A DNA stretch of 64,000 nt, taken from contig JAEXNR010000052.1 of NCBI GenBank assembly GCA_023439505.1, forward strand, positions 133,926 to 197,925. The letters are read 5' to 3'. The notes beneath the pieces were generated by a model. It saw only the letters and a program-made list of their open reading frames with translations. It did no database searches and was not told where the DNA came from. The stretch is from Bacillota bacterium (GTDB lineage Bacteria; Bacillota; Clostridia; Lachnospirales; Lachnospiraceae). Below are positions 52,880-61,659 of the stretch, piece after piece. Positions within the stretch are counted from its first letter, which is position 1. Each line of letters begins with the position of its first letter. The translations under genes were made by a program, and so were the position numbers.

Positions 52880-53119
52880 TCAGATACTATTTCCTATGCC
52901 AAATAACGTTACATCATCGCCCAGGTCAATTCCATACCATAAATTATTATCACTATTTACGTGAATTGTTTGATACCATGTATCTTCCTTCGCACACTCA
53001 ATCAAACGTTTGCTATTAAAATCTACGATCCCATATCCTGCAACAGAAATAAAGGCCCCTGTTAAAATGAATATTAGACTTAATATGATCCCTTTTCTCT
53101 TATAATTTTTTATTTTCAT
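52880..53119 (-). CDS. short exported protein, probable truncated DUF4097-type partner
   Basis: 79 residues. Basic start, one membrane helix (about 9-31, GIILSLIFILTGAFISVAGYG), then about 48 residues outside. In PadR-HAAS cassettes the third gene usually makes a 200-300 residue protein with such a helix followed by a DUF4097 beta domain. Here the frame stops early and the 170 bases to the hairpin show no continuation. It overlaps the HAAS gene by 4 bases. Confidence 0.55.
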   Translation of the reverse strand: MKIKNYKRKGIILSLIFILTGAFISVAGYGIVDFNSKRLIECAKEDTWYQTIHVNSDNNLWYGIDLGDDVTLFGIGNSI

Positions 53120-53703
53120 CGAACCACCACTCTCCTCTTAAATAATACGATTAATTTAGTATTGAACCTCTTGGTTATAGCGATAAATATTTCGGATAAC
53201 TTCATCGTAGCAATACCCAATAAAATCGAAATACCGACTGCTGCTATGCTGGTTCCCAACTGTACAATTCCAACAGGCAGGCTCTTTGCTATAATGAAAG
53301 GGGATCCAACAAAACCGATGATCGATGTTGCAAGAAATCCGATACAGCCAACTCCGGTGGTGAAGGGAATGCACCATAAAATAATATAAATTGAAATCAG
53401 CATTAAAATACCCGCCAACAATAAACTCCCCCATAGAGGAAAACCCAGAATCAATAATAGTATATTTAAACTTCTGCTGCCGGTAGAGGGCATGTCTATT
53501 TTAAGACTATCCTGACTTTCCAGGAGTTCCTCTGCAACTTTTATAGGAACGCCTATTTTGTTGACTGCATCTTCTTCCGGTATGCCGTTTTCAATATAAT
53601 CAGAAATTATCTCATCATAATAAGTAAGGAACCTATCTTTATCAGCATTCTTCATTTTATTCAAATGAAATGCCAGTTCTTTCAAAAAAACAGCTTTATT
53701 CAT
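53116..53703 (-). CDS. HAAS/DUF1700 membrane protein
   Basis: 195 residues. The N-terminal cytoplasmic HAAS part (about 1-60) reads FLKELAFHLNKM, YYDEIISDYIENG and EEDAVNKIGVP. Four membrane helices follow in GFPLWGSLLLAG and after. ATG 53703 has AAAGGAG 8 bases upstream. It overlaps the PadR gene by 8 bases. HAAS proteins with PadR partners act in envelope stress-like signalling. Confidence 0.88.
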   Translation of the reverse strand: MNKAVFLKELAFHLNKMKNADKDRFLTYYDEIISDYIENGIPEEDAVNKIGVPIKVAEELLESQDSLKIDMPSTGSRSLNILLLILGFPLWGSLLLAGILMLISIYIILWCIPFTTGVGCIGFLATSIIGFVGSPFIIAKSLPVGIVQLGTSIAAVGISILLGIATMKLSEIFIAITKRFNTKLIVLFKRRVVVR

Positions 53704-54013
53704 AACTCCCATCTCCTTTAATAAAATAATAAATCTTCATCACTTGTTGCCATTCATTAAGGAACTCGTCGATACGTATTCTCCCAGCATCGGTAATCTT
53801 ATAATATTTTCTTAACCGGCTGTTATGTTCAACAGAATAGGTAGAAAGATAGGAATCCGTTTCCAATCTTTTTAATATTGGATACAGCGTAGATTCTGAA
53901 ATCTCTATACACGTTGATACATCCTTAATGATCTGATATCCATAGGAATCTGATTTATTAAGAACTGCAAGCACACAAAATTCTAATAGCCCCTTTTTTA
54001 ACTGAATATCCAT
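53696..54013 (-). CDS. PadR-family regulator, short type
   Basis: 105 residues. LLEFCVLAVLNKSDSYGYQIIKDV, ISESTLYPILKRLE and KYYKITDAGRIRID are the winged-helix PadR signature. Strong AAGGAGG site before the ATG. First gene of the PadR-HAAS-(DUF4097) cassette. Confidence 0.93.
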   Translation of the reverse strand: MDIQLKKGLLEFCVLAVLNKSDSYGYQIIKDVSTCIEISESTLYPILKRLETDSYLSTYSVEHNSRLRKYYKITDAGRIRIDEFLNEWQQVMKIYYFIKGDGSYE

Positions 54014-54184
54014 GTTATACCTCCTTATGCATTTTACTATACATTACATAGTATTATGTGTCAAGGGGTATCTACAAAAATATATTAATTCAATCATAGA
54101 CTCCATTTGATTCCAAGTTTATCAACTTATTTATCCTTATGCTGCAATATCACTCTTATTGTCCTACTGATAAGAGAAAACAAT

Positions 54185-54230
54185 AAAAAATGATCATCCT
54201 GCAAACCCTGAGAAGTTTAGGATAATCATT
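54185..54230 (-). terminator. hairpin repeat, copy 2 (terminator after the 54272 gene)
   Basis: AATGATCATCCT (54189-54200) pairs with 54219-54230 with one mismatch; T-run on the minus strand. The sequence matches the hairpin at 52665-52710 nearly base for base. Confidence 0.75.
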
Positions 54231-54271
54231 TCTTATGCATTTTTATATGACTTTCATCCTTTACATACGAA

Positions 54272-55186
54272 TCACAATTTTATGCATGGCATAATCCAGT
54301 CACAAATAATTTGTTTTTCTTTATTTTCCATTGGGATACAGAATCTACTTACTGTATAGAATTCAATCCAATAGAACTGGTTATAATCCAGGTTATAGCC
54401 GTTTTTATGTGCCATATCAGATATCAGAAGGTACGCACTGTTCAGTATCTCATCAAAGTTCTCTGCACCGATCTGCGCCCTTACAATTGTACCGCCTTTT
54501 ATCATTCTTCCACTCATTCCTCCCGGGACAGGAGTACCTGGCTTAAACAACTTACCAACCATGTATGTTTCTCCAAGTTCCCTGTCAGAAGGAAAATCAG
54601 CTGAATATCCAAGTCCCATACAGTCCTCCATGCCAACCTGATACTCCATAAGTCCGGTTAATCTATCGTCAAAATGCTGACCAAAGTATACATCCCAAAG
54701 CTGTCTCCCCTTTACCCCATATTCTTTGCTACTTACGCCGATAAGGAGCATGTCCTCTGTGTTTTCATACTCAATTTTTACCAACTCTGCCATAATCCTT
54801 TTCCCTTTCATTACATAATAAGTATCGTTATCAGCAAATGAAAATGGTTTAAACGCTTTATCGTTTAATATTTCAACAGTAATTTGTTTCGGAGGAACAG
54901 AAAACTGATCTTTAAATGCTCTCGAAAACGATGTACTGTTTTCATAACCGCACTCAAACGCCGCATCAGTCACATTCATATTACGGGCAAGCAGTCTTTC
55001 CGCTGATACAGTAAGCTTTCTCCTCCTTATATACTCCGTAATAGAAATTCCACAAATATAACTGAATATACGTTGATATACTCCCATCGGTATTCCTGTA
55101 AATTTCGATATTTTTATATAATCAGTCTGAAACAAATCCTTTTCGATCATATCAATTACTTGCTGTGTCTGGTCAAGTACGTTCAT
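54272..55186 (-). CDS. AraC-family regulator with GyrI-like effector domain
   Basis: 304 residues. The N-terminal AraC DNA-binding pair of helix-turn-helices (about 10-105) includes SKFTGIPMGVYQRIFSYICG and AAFECGYENSTSFSRAFKDQF. The C-terminal part (about 140-304) looks like a GyrI/effector-binding domain (MLLIGVSSKEYG, GTIVRAQIG). ATG 55186 was preferred since the ATG at 55192 touches the AGGTGG site. Such MarA/Rob-like proteins control efflux genes after binding drugs. Confidence 0.88.
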   Translation of the reverse strand: MNVLDQTQQVIDMIEKDLFQTDYIKISKFTGIPMGVYQRIFSYICGISITEYIRRRKLTVSAERLLARNMNVTDAAFECGYENSTSFSRAFKDQFSVPPKQITVEILNDKAFKPFSFADNDTYYVMKGKRIMAELVKIEYENTEDMLLIGVSSKEYGVKGRQLWDVYFGQHFDDRLTGLMEYQVGMEDCMGLGYSADFPSDRELGETYMVGKLFKPGTPVPGGMSGRMIKGGTIVRAQIGAENFDEILNSAYLLISDMAHKNGYNLDYNQFYWIEFYTVSRFCIPMENKEKQIICDWIMPCIKL

Positions 55187-55403
55187 CTTCATCCACCTTT
55201 CCGTTATATTCTATTTGATTTACATGAATTTTGCCTGACATTTTATGTACAATTTATGTTATTTGAGGATTCCTTTCGCACAACCTTCAATTCATACAAA
55301 TACATATTACCAATGGTCTTCTAATCCTACAATCAATTCGTTGATTTTATTTTTCTATTATCTCTTGCCGCTTACACTTTCTTCCTTTTTGTTTCCATCC
55401 AAA

Positions 55404-55457
55404 TTACCGAGTTGAGTCAAAAAAACGAGTCAGAAAAAAGGACTGTTTCCAGTCCCC
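55404..55457 (-). repeat. GAGTTGAGTCA repeat with terminator hairpin
   Basis: Sequence TACCGAGTTGAGTCA, then CGAGTCA, then GGACTG-TTTC-CAGTCC. On the minus strand the hairpin is followed by TTTTTT, so it ends the VOC gene at 55501. Related copies lie at 57802 and 63795. Confidence 0.7.
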
Positions 55458-55500
55458 ATTTCCCGGAGCACTCTCTGCTCATTTATTAAGTGCTGATTAT

Positions 55501-55878
55501 TTAGATCGCTATCCACCAAAATACACCGTATTTATCCACAACATCAGCACAATATGGATTCCAGTCACATGGTCCCAGGGGGTGGATTACTGTTCCTCCA
55601 TTACTTAGTATTTCGAATGCGTGACGTACAGCTTCCTCATTGCCCATTTCGTACACATTAAATGCAGTTGTCTGCCATGCCTGCCCTTTTGTACGTTCAC
55701 AATCATCCGGTGCTTCACTCACTGCCATAAATAGCTGATCGTTAATCATTAGCTCACAATGTTCATACGTGTTTTCCGGTGTTTTAAAATTCAAACCAAT
55801 CTTTGCTCCAAAAGCATCACAATATCGTTCCACTGCTTCAAAGCTTCCTTTTACATAGGTCTGCGCTCCTATTTTCAT
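55501..55878 (-). CDS. VOC/PhnB-like protein
   Basis: 125 residues, glyoxalase/bleomycin-resistance fold of the PhnB (3-demethylubiquinone-like) group. Marks: AVERYCDAFGA, YEHCELMINDQLFMAVSE and HPLGPCDWNPYCADVVDKYGVFWWI. The function of this group is not settled. It lies 35 bases after the AlkZ-related gene. Confidence 0.87.
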   Translation of the reverse strand: MKIGAQTYVKGSFEAVERYCDAFGAKIGLNFKTPENTYEHCELMINDQLFMAVSEAPDDCERTKGQAWQTTAFNVYEMGNEEAVRHAFEILSNGGTVIHPLGPCDWNPYCADVVDKYGVFWWIAI

Positions 55879-55913
55879 CTCTATAACTCCCTCATGCTAA
55901 TTAATAAAATATG

Positions 55914-56621
55914 TTACGATTCAAAAAAACTTGCGTACAACTTTTGAGATTTACGAAATAATTTCTCGACCTGCGCCCTATCCAGGTCTTTGCTAACATC
56001 AGTAAGGCGGCCATAAATAGTTTCTACTGCTTCTTCGTGACTCATGGGCAGGTTTATTGATAACCATTGTGAAGGGATCCACTTATCTACTTTATCAAAA
56101 GCCACCGCCTTATTGTAGGGATTACCCTCCTGATCCAGCATGTCCATATTTCCTGTAATGGTTATGTCAAAAGTAGTCTGCAGCCTGACAACTGCAGCAT
56201 CCAGTGCATTCTTCTCTTTCTTGCCGGTATCAATCATCCGTCGGTATTCGTGCGTACCAATCGGTCTGTTTTCGTTAGTTATCAGGCACCAGATCTTCCA
56301 TTCATATAATCCAAGTTTACCGGCTTCATATCTCTCCTCTATAGAGCTTTTCGGACGGAACGCATCCATAAAAACAGAATAAAAGTCGGGAGCTATGTAA
56401 CCCTTTTTCCCGTTAAAAAAGGCACCGTAAGCCAATTTTTTTTCTTCTGCCACTCTATCCTTCCAAAGCCATGGATCAAGATCGGGATCATTTGTCCACC
56501 ACTGACTTTCGCAAACAAAATCCTCAAGGACCGGAAATCCTTTTATGGCTTTATCCCTTGGCATAAGAAAGCCTAACTCGCATACCTTTTCTACAAAGTC
56601 CTCATATTGAAAATTCCCCAT
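55914..56621 (-). CDS. AlkZ-related protein
   Basis: 235 residues. The layout recalls the AlkZ-related proteins of Clostridia, shorter relatives of the YcaQ/AlkZ DNA glycosylases: an early SQWWTNDPDLDPWLWKDR, then EWKIWCLITNENRPIGTHEYRR and TTFDITITG. The QxQ catalytic motif of active AlkZ is not seen. GAGGTG stands before the ATG. It shares its direction with the VOC gene that follows. Confidence 0.6.
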   Translation of the reverse strand: MGNFQYEDFVEKVCELGFLMPRDKAIKGFPVLEDFVCESQWWTNDPDLDPWLWKDRVAEEKKLAYGAFFNGKKGYIAPDFYSVFMDAFRPKSSIEERYEAGKLGLYEWKIWCLITNENRPIGTHEYRRMIDTGKKEKNALDAAVVRLQTTFDITITGNMDMLDQEGNPYNKAVAFDKVDKWIPSQWLSINLPMSHEEAVETIYGRLTDVSKDLDRAQVEKLFRKSQKLYASFFES

Positions 56622-56696
56622 ATTTTCACCTCACGTTTCTTCACTACACCAAATTATACGGTAATCCTGCAGAAGAGTATTGCAAAAAAGCGACAT

Positions 56697-57536
56697 TTAC
56701 GTTTGCCACGCAATCTTAAGTGCCTCCCTTGGCGTCATGGTATGGAATTTTTTAAAATCATTCAATAAATGAGCCTGGTCAGCATAATCGTATTTATCAA
56801 CTGCATCTTGTATCGTTCCGATTTTAGCAAAAGCAATATCGTGCCACAAATTCTGATATCGAATCAAATCGCTTACCTTTTTTATGCTCATCCCATAGTA
56901 GCTGTTAAACAAACGCTCCAACTGCCTTTGAGAAATAACGGTATAATTGCAAGTTTCTTTCACCGTGGAGGTACCTTGAGAATGCAAAATATGTGATAAT
57001 GCATTCATCGCCGTCTGATTATAATGATTCGGCTGAAATTTTTCCTTAATAAACTGATCCGCCAACTTTACTCTCTCATGAAAATTGACTTTATCCAGCA
57101 GCATTTTTTCAAAAAAGTTCCCCCACCCCAAAAAATATGCTTCAACATCAACATATGAATTATAGCTTCTATCGATCCTGTCACTCATAAAGTATTGCAC
57201 TCCCCAGAAGTAAAATTGTATAGCAAATCGGGATATATTCGGCCGGTCTTTGATTGACCACGCATAACTCGGATGATCGGATATGCCGCAAAAACCACCT
57301 TGCACGATTCCGTTTGTATGATCAATTGTGAAAATAATATCTACACATGCATCCGGGACAATTAAGGAAGGTTCAAATTCCTGTACAGACCATTCCGTTG
57401 TTGGTCTTTCAGATCCCCAATAGGAAGAAACATATGGACGCAAAAGGCTACAGGGTGAACTGTATGACATAACACCTGATGTTATCCCTGATAGATATGC
57501 CCCTGTAGGTTTTAATAATAAGTGAAAATCTTCCAT
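56697..57536 (-). CDS. AraC-family regulator, N-terminal sensor domain
   Basis: 279 residues. The N-terminal sensor (about 10-150) resembles DUF6597: PDACVDIIFTIDHTNG and FAIQFYFWGVQYF. The C-terminal AraC domain (about 175-279) has ISQRQLERLFNSYYGMSIKKV and DKYDYADQAHLLNDFKKF. ATG 57536 has GGGGGAG just upstream. It stands next to the AlkZ-related gene, which it may control. Confidence 0.88.
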   Translation of the reverse strand: MEDFHLLLKPTGAYLSGITSGVMSYSSPCSLLRPYVSSYWGSERPTTEWSVQEFEPSLIVPDACVDIIFTIDHTNGIVQGGFCGISDHPSYAWSIKDRPNISRFAIQFYFWGVQYFMSDRIDRSYNSYVDVEAYFLGWGNFFEKMLLDKVNFHERVKLADQFIKEKFQPNHYNQTAMNALSHILHSQGTSTVKETCNYTVISQRQLERLFNSYYGMSIKKVSDLIRYQNLWHDIAFAKIGTIQDAVDKYDYADQAHLLNDFKKFHTMTPREALKIAWQT

Positions 57537-57748
57537 AAACTCCCCCGCTATGTTATAAAATTGTATCAGAATCAAGGACTGTTTAGCCCCTCTTCCTACA
57601 TCATATCTTACTTCATATTATTCTTCATACAATTATAAGACGTTTTCTTTTCTCCAAAATAATTATAGACTCTAATCCCATTATTTCTCAATGTTTTTAT
57701 TAATTTAAAATAAAAAAACTAAAAATGTGAAGTAAACTTTAGTCAACG

Positions 57749-57838
57749 CCTGACACCCCTCATTTTCATGTGACAGGCAAATTAACCAGGTGTCGAAAAA
57801 TAACGAGTTGATTCAACCTATTGAGTCAGAGCATTAGG
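57749..57838. repeat. composite repeat (CCCC-ATTTTCATG motif plus GAGTTGATTCA)
   Basis: Contains TGACACCCCTCATTTTCATG (compare 63574 and 60340) and then ACGAGTTGATTCA and ATTGAGTCA (compare 55405 and 63797). GACACC (57752-57757) pairs with GGTGTC (57789-57794). It ends 6 bases before the ABC-F stop. Confidence 0.55.
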
Positions 57839-57843
57839 GTTCT

Positions 57844-59733
57844 CTATTCCACATAATTCTTAATATACTCTTCCAGCTTATGTTCTTCCCTTATCAACTG
57901 ATGATTAATTTCACTTAGTTTAGCATAATCACAGGCAATTTCCGGCTTCTCCATTAATGCCTTTATTCTGCCAATCTCCCTTTCCGTCTCCTCTACCATC
58001 ATTTCCAGCTTTTTCATTTCCTGCTTCCTTCTGTCCTGAGCCTTTCTTTCCCACACCGTTCCATTCAAGACTGCTCCTGGAGCGTTTGTCTGGCCTGCAT
58101 ACTGAATGGACGCTGTACCTTCGACTGATGTGAACTTTCTTTGTGTATATTCCTGATAACCAAAAGGATAATAATTCACCTTATCCTTTTCCAATATCAG
58201 CAGAGAATCTGCTGTTTTTTGTACGAAATACCGATCATGGGATACGAACAGAACTGTGCCTTCATAATTCATTAGCATAGCCTCCAGCGCTTCCTTCCCA
58301 ACGATGTCCATGTGATTTGTCGGCTCATCAAGAATAAGAAGATTAGGCCTTTTCTTCATGATCTTAGCAAGACTTAACCGAACCTTTTCTCCTCCTGACA
58401 GCTGGCAAATTTTCTTATATACCGTATCCTGAGTAAATAAGAAGCCTCCGAGCGCAGAACGGACCTCCGATAAGAGCATATCCGGGAATTCTTCACAAAA
58501 ATCCTCCAATACAGTCCTGTCATTTTCATTCGGGGCAAGCTGTTGGTCAAAATAACCCGGTTCAATTTGAAATCCGTAGGAAAATGTCCCTTCCAGCGGA
58601 TCAACCTGTCTCACCAGCGTTTTCAGAAGCGTCGATTTACCGATTCCATTTTCACCGATCACTGCAAGTCTCCGCCCTTTCTTTAGCTCAAAGCTCACTT
58701 CGCATAGTGGTTTGTCATAGCCGATAACAAGCCGGTTTACCTTTAGAACCTCCTGTCCCCCCTCCTTAAGCGGCTTAAATTCTGCATGGAAGGACTTAAG
58801 GTCGTATTTTGGGGGAGCCTGGACAAGGTCCATATGTTCAATCTGCTTCAGTTTGGATTTCGTCATAGCGACCTTTGTTGGATGATGCTTGTACTTCTCG
58901 ATTAATGTCATAAGTCTTGTGATTTCCTTCTGCTGCAATTGATAATCCTTCTGCTGTTTATCCCAATTTAACCGCTTCTGTTTTACAAATGCCGAATAAT
59001 TTCCCTGATATCGTGTCATTTTCCTATGTTCGATTTCATAAGTGACCTCTGCTATCTTATCCAGAAACATTCTATCATGAGAAATAATAACCACCGCTTT
59101 CGGATACTGCTTTAAGTATCCTTCAAGCCATTCAATCGTGGAAAGATCCAGATGATTGGTAGGCTCATCCAATAGCAGAACATCAGGCTTACCTAGCAGC
59201 AGTCGAATGAATGCCAGTTTCGTTCTCTGCCCACCGGAAAAGTTTTTTATAGGGCGTTTCAGGTCCGTCAGAGCAAATCCAAACTTGGTAACAACGGTTT
59301 CCATTTCTGATTGATAGGTATACCCTCCTGAGTTCTCGAGAAGTTCCAGTGTTTTTGAATAACCCTCCAACACTTCCTTTGATTGATCGGTTTCCATGCG
59401 GATACAAAACTGCTCCAATTTTTTCTTTAACTCAAGTAAATTTGTAAATGCCTTCATAAGCTCTTCTTCCACTGTTAAATTCTCATTCTCAAAGCTGATC
59501 TGCTGTAAGAACCCAATGGTTGTATTACCCGCTTTGCTAATCCAGCTGTCTTCATCACTGTCCGGATTATCCATTAGAAGCATTCCGGCAATCACCTTAA
59601 ACAAAGTGGTTTTTCCACAGCCGTTTCGACCAACAACTGCGATCTTTTCTGTACCTCTTATTTCAAAATCAATATGATCAAGTATGGTTTCAGCCGCATA
59701 TTTTACAAGTCCGTTTTTGATTTGATAAATCAT
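57844..59733 (-). CDS. ABC-F family ATPase
   Basis: 629 residues, soluble, two ABC domains. First: Walker A GRNGCGKTT, signature FSGGQRTKLAFIR, Walker B LLLDEPTNHLD. Second: Walker A GENGIGKST, signature LSGGEKVRLSLAK, Walker B LILDEPTNHMD. Between them is a basic interdomain linker (about 240-330, QKRLNWDKQQKDYQLQQ). The last 60 residues are a coiled coil. ABC-F proteins act on the ribosome, and some free it from antibiotics. ATG 59733 has GAGG 6 bases upstream. The long leader with two terminators supports an antibiotic-inducible type, but resistance cannot be proven from sequence. Confidence 0.93.
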   Translation of the reverse strand: MIYQIKNGLVKYAAETILDHIDFEIRGTEKIAVVGRNGCGKTTLFKVIAGMLLMDNPDSDEDSWISKAGNTTIGFLQQISFENENLTVEEELMKAFTNLLELKKKLEQFCIRMETDQSKEVLEGYSKTLELLENSGGYTYQSEMETVVTKFGFALTDLKRPIKNFSGGQRTKLAFIRLLLGKPDVLLLDEPTNHLDLSTIEWLEGYLKQYPKAVVIISHDRMFLDKIAEVTYEIEHRKMTRYQGNYSAFVKQKRLNWDKQQKDYQLQQKEITRLMTLIEKYKHHPTKVAMTKSKLKQIEHMDLVQAPPKYDLKSFHAEFKPLKEGGQEVLKVNRLVIGYDKPLCEVSFELKKGRRLAVIGENGIGKSTLLKTLVRQVDPLEGTFSYGFQIEPGYFDQQLAPNENDRTVLEDFCEEFPDMLLSEVRSALGGFLFTQDTVYKKICQLSGGEKVRLSLAKIMKKRPNLLILDEPTNHMDIVGKEALEAMLMNYEGTVLFVSHDRYFVQKTADSLLILEKDKVNYYPFGYQEYTQRKFTSVEGTASIQYAGQTNAPGAVLNGTVWERKAQDRRKQEMKKLEMMVEETEREIGRIKALMEKPEIACDYAKLSEINHQLIREEHKLEEYIKNYVE

Positions 59734-59896
59734 AGATATCCTCTTTCCTTTCTCTATAACCTTCTGGTTAATTGGCAAACTCTCTGTTTTTATCAGGGAG
59801 GCATAAAAATACGCAAATGGTCTTACCTTCTAAATCCATTTGTAACTTCACTGTTACTGCTTTCAAGTGTATTGACCATTTACTAAATCGACATAT

Positions 59897-59938
59897 TAAA
59901 AAAGTCGGATCAGGTTAGTGGCTGCAAACCTGTCCGAC
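59897..59938 (-). terminator. leader terminator T2 of the ABC-F gene
   Basis: GTCGGA and CAGGTT (59904-59916, one bulge) pair with 59926-59938; TTTTTT follows on the minus strand. It stands about 165 bases before the ABC-F start codon. Confidence 0.8.
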
Positions 59939-59998
59939 AGTTTTTGGTCTCATAATCTTTGCCCGAAAGCCTTCGATTTCACTGATGCTTTCCAACAT

Positions 59999-60032
59999 AA
60001 AAAAACTGCAGACAGACTAATGCTGTTGCAGT
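59999..60032 (-). terminator. leader terminator T1 of the ABC-F gene
   Basis: ACTGCA (60005-60010) pairs with 60027-60032, with inner CAG/CTG pairs; seven T follow on the minus strand. Confidence 0.7.
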
Positions 60033-60056
60033 CACATATCAATGAATCAATCCTGA

Positions 60057-60255
60057 TCACCGCTTCTTAAAACAGGATGCCAAAGGGAGGTACTCAAAAT
60101 AATCCTCATGATAAAAATCAGGAGAACCAGAATATCGCTTGGCATCAGCTAATTTAAGAAATGAAACCTCCGAACAAAGCATAGCCGACTTTTTTTAATT
60201 GTAGTCTTTGCGCGGAGATAAGTTTCACTGTTATAATCTTAGTAATAGGTTTCAC
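60057..60255 (-). other. possible leader ORFs upstream of the ABC-F gene
   Basis: Two overlapping short frames. The first, 60255-60154, starts at GTG with AAAGGA 8 bases upstream (33 residues, begins MKPITKIITVK). The second, 60182-60057, starts at ATG without a clear ribosome binding site (41 residues, ends LASCFKKR). Either could be a leader peptide whose translation governs terminators T1 and T2; they may also be gene remnants. Confidence 0.4.
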
Positions 60256-60286
60256 AGAATTGTTCCTTTCCATCTTAATTTTCTTC

Positions 60287-60314
60287 ATTATATCATATAT
60301 TACTATAAATTCAA
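60287..60314 (-). promoter_or_regulatory. promoter of the ABC-F leader
   Basis: Minus strand TTGAAT (60314-60309), 16 bases, TATAAT (60292-60287). It would give a leader of about 545 bases. Confidence 0.65.
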
Positions 60315-60338
60315 GTTATGAAATAACGGAGTTAAAGC

Positions 60339-60485
60339 TTACAACCCCTATTTTCATGCTATACAAAGGTAACAAGGTCATTATGAGCAAAACATAAGGG
60401 AAGCAAAAACTCTTTCTCTTATGTTTCATAAACCGGGTATTCGAGACCTTCCTCTAGTAAAACAAAATATTAGGTGTTGTTCTTC
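60339..60485 (+). ncRNA. diverged copy of the 63573 small RNA element
   Basis: It shares with the 63573 copy the block ACAACCCC-ATTTTCATGCTATAC at the promoter end and TAAACCG, TTCGAGACCTTCC and GTAAAACAAAA further on. The -35 is decayed (TTACAA) and no terminator follows. The first stem is kept with other bases (AAACATAAG with CTTATGTTT). It is probably a decayed copy. Confidence 0.45.
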
Positions 60486-60679
60486 TGTAGTCCGATACTC
60501 ACTTTATATCTATTATATTTCCATCATTATCCGTTACATATCTGCCTCTTGTCATATCAAATATAACATATTCATTCGACCACTTACCCACATACAACTC
60601 TATACAATCTACGCATTTAAACAGTCCCATTTTCTTTCTCTCCTCACTTCTTTTATCATGACAGGCTATGAAGACAATT

Positions 60680-61636
60680 CTATCTCACAAGAATTTCGGC
60701 AGGTACTTTTAAATCCTTATTTTCCGCATATAGCTTACCTATTTCATGATAATTAACATCAACCTGAAGGGTAAGTTCCGCAACCTCATCCAATAATTGT
60801 AAGTCCTTATCCGTCAAATCCTGGTCCCTTAGCCCAACCAAACGCCAGTCCTTCCAATCCAGCCCTTTACATATTCGTACCAGATACGGATTCGTCTCAA
60901 CCTTATTAAGTGCAGCGAAATCGCGGAGCAGCTGACCTCTCACAAACCAAAGACCATACAGAGAATCTATTCCCCACTCCGGTCTGATCGGACATCCTAT
61001 TCCAAAGTGATCAGGATCAGCAGCTCCTTCTCTGCATAGCTTCCATGCCTGACCTGCAGTAACAAATTCATCCGCCTTAAGATCACGCGGATTAAAATCC
61101 TGAATCTGCTGCGATAATCGGCTGTTCTCCTTCGCCATATTTAGAGCCCAGCTAATTACGGAGCTTTGTTGAAACGGATCAAGCTGAGGATCTGCCATTA
61201 TCCATCTTTCTCCATTCCAAAATTCACAGATCCAATGGTCTTCATATTGACCATCCCAACCAAAATATGTTGCAAATCCACACCTGCTCCTTGCTGGAAT
61301 GCCTTTTGCTCTTAGAAAGGCACACATTAAGGTAGCAAATTCCCGGCAGCAGGCAATTACACGGTTATGCGGATGGCGTGGAATCGCGAGATTACTATGA
61401 TCAAGTTCCAACGCTTTATCCAACAAATCCTCCATATAAGCGAGTTTCTGACTATATTCGTGCGTTTCATCATAGACTTGCCCGTACCGTTCTACCCACA
61501 AATCATGAACAATCAAACCTTGTACCAACTGATAAATAGCATTTGGATCTGCCGTCAGCCAGTTCGTAAAGTCCTTGTATTTGTCAAGTCTGGTAATGTC
61601 ACCTGGCACACTATAATATTTTAATACTTCTCTCAT
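60680..61636 (-). CDS. transglutaminase-like cysteine protease-fold protein
   Basis: 318 residues without signal peptide. The core (about 85-160) has Cys in ACCREFATLMCAFLRAKGIPARSRCGF, His in YEDHWICEFWNGERW and Asp in MADPQLDPF, so the Cys-His-Asp triad is whole. The C-terminal 150 residues are specific to a group of bacterial transglutaminase-like proteins. It lies 23 bases after the AraC gene and is probably controlled with it. The substrate is unknown. Confidence 0.88.
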   Translation of the reverse strand: MREVLKYYSVPGDITRLDKYKDFTNWLTADPNAIYQLVQGLIVHDLWVERYGQVYDETHEYSQKLAYMEDLLDKALELDHSNLAIPRHPHNRVIACCREFATLMCAFLRAKGIPARSRCGFATYFGWDGQYEDHWICEFWNGERWIMADPQLDPFQQSSVISWALNMAKENSRLSQQIQDFNPRDLKADEFVTAGQAWKLCREGAADPDHFGIGCPIRPEWGIDSLYGLWFVRGQLLRDFAALNKVETNPYLVRICKGLDWKDWRLVGLRDQDLTDKDLQLLDEVAELTLQVDVNYHEIGKLYAENKDLKVPAEILVR

Positions 61637-61659
61637 AGCCCTTCCCCCATGCGATCGAT

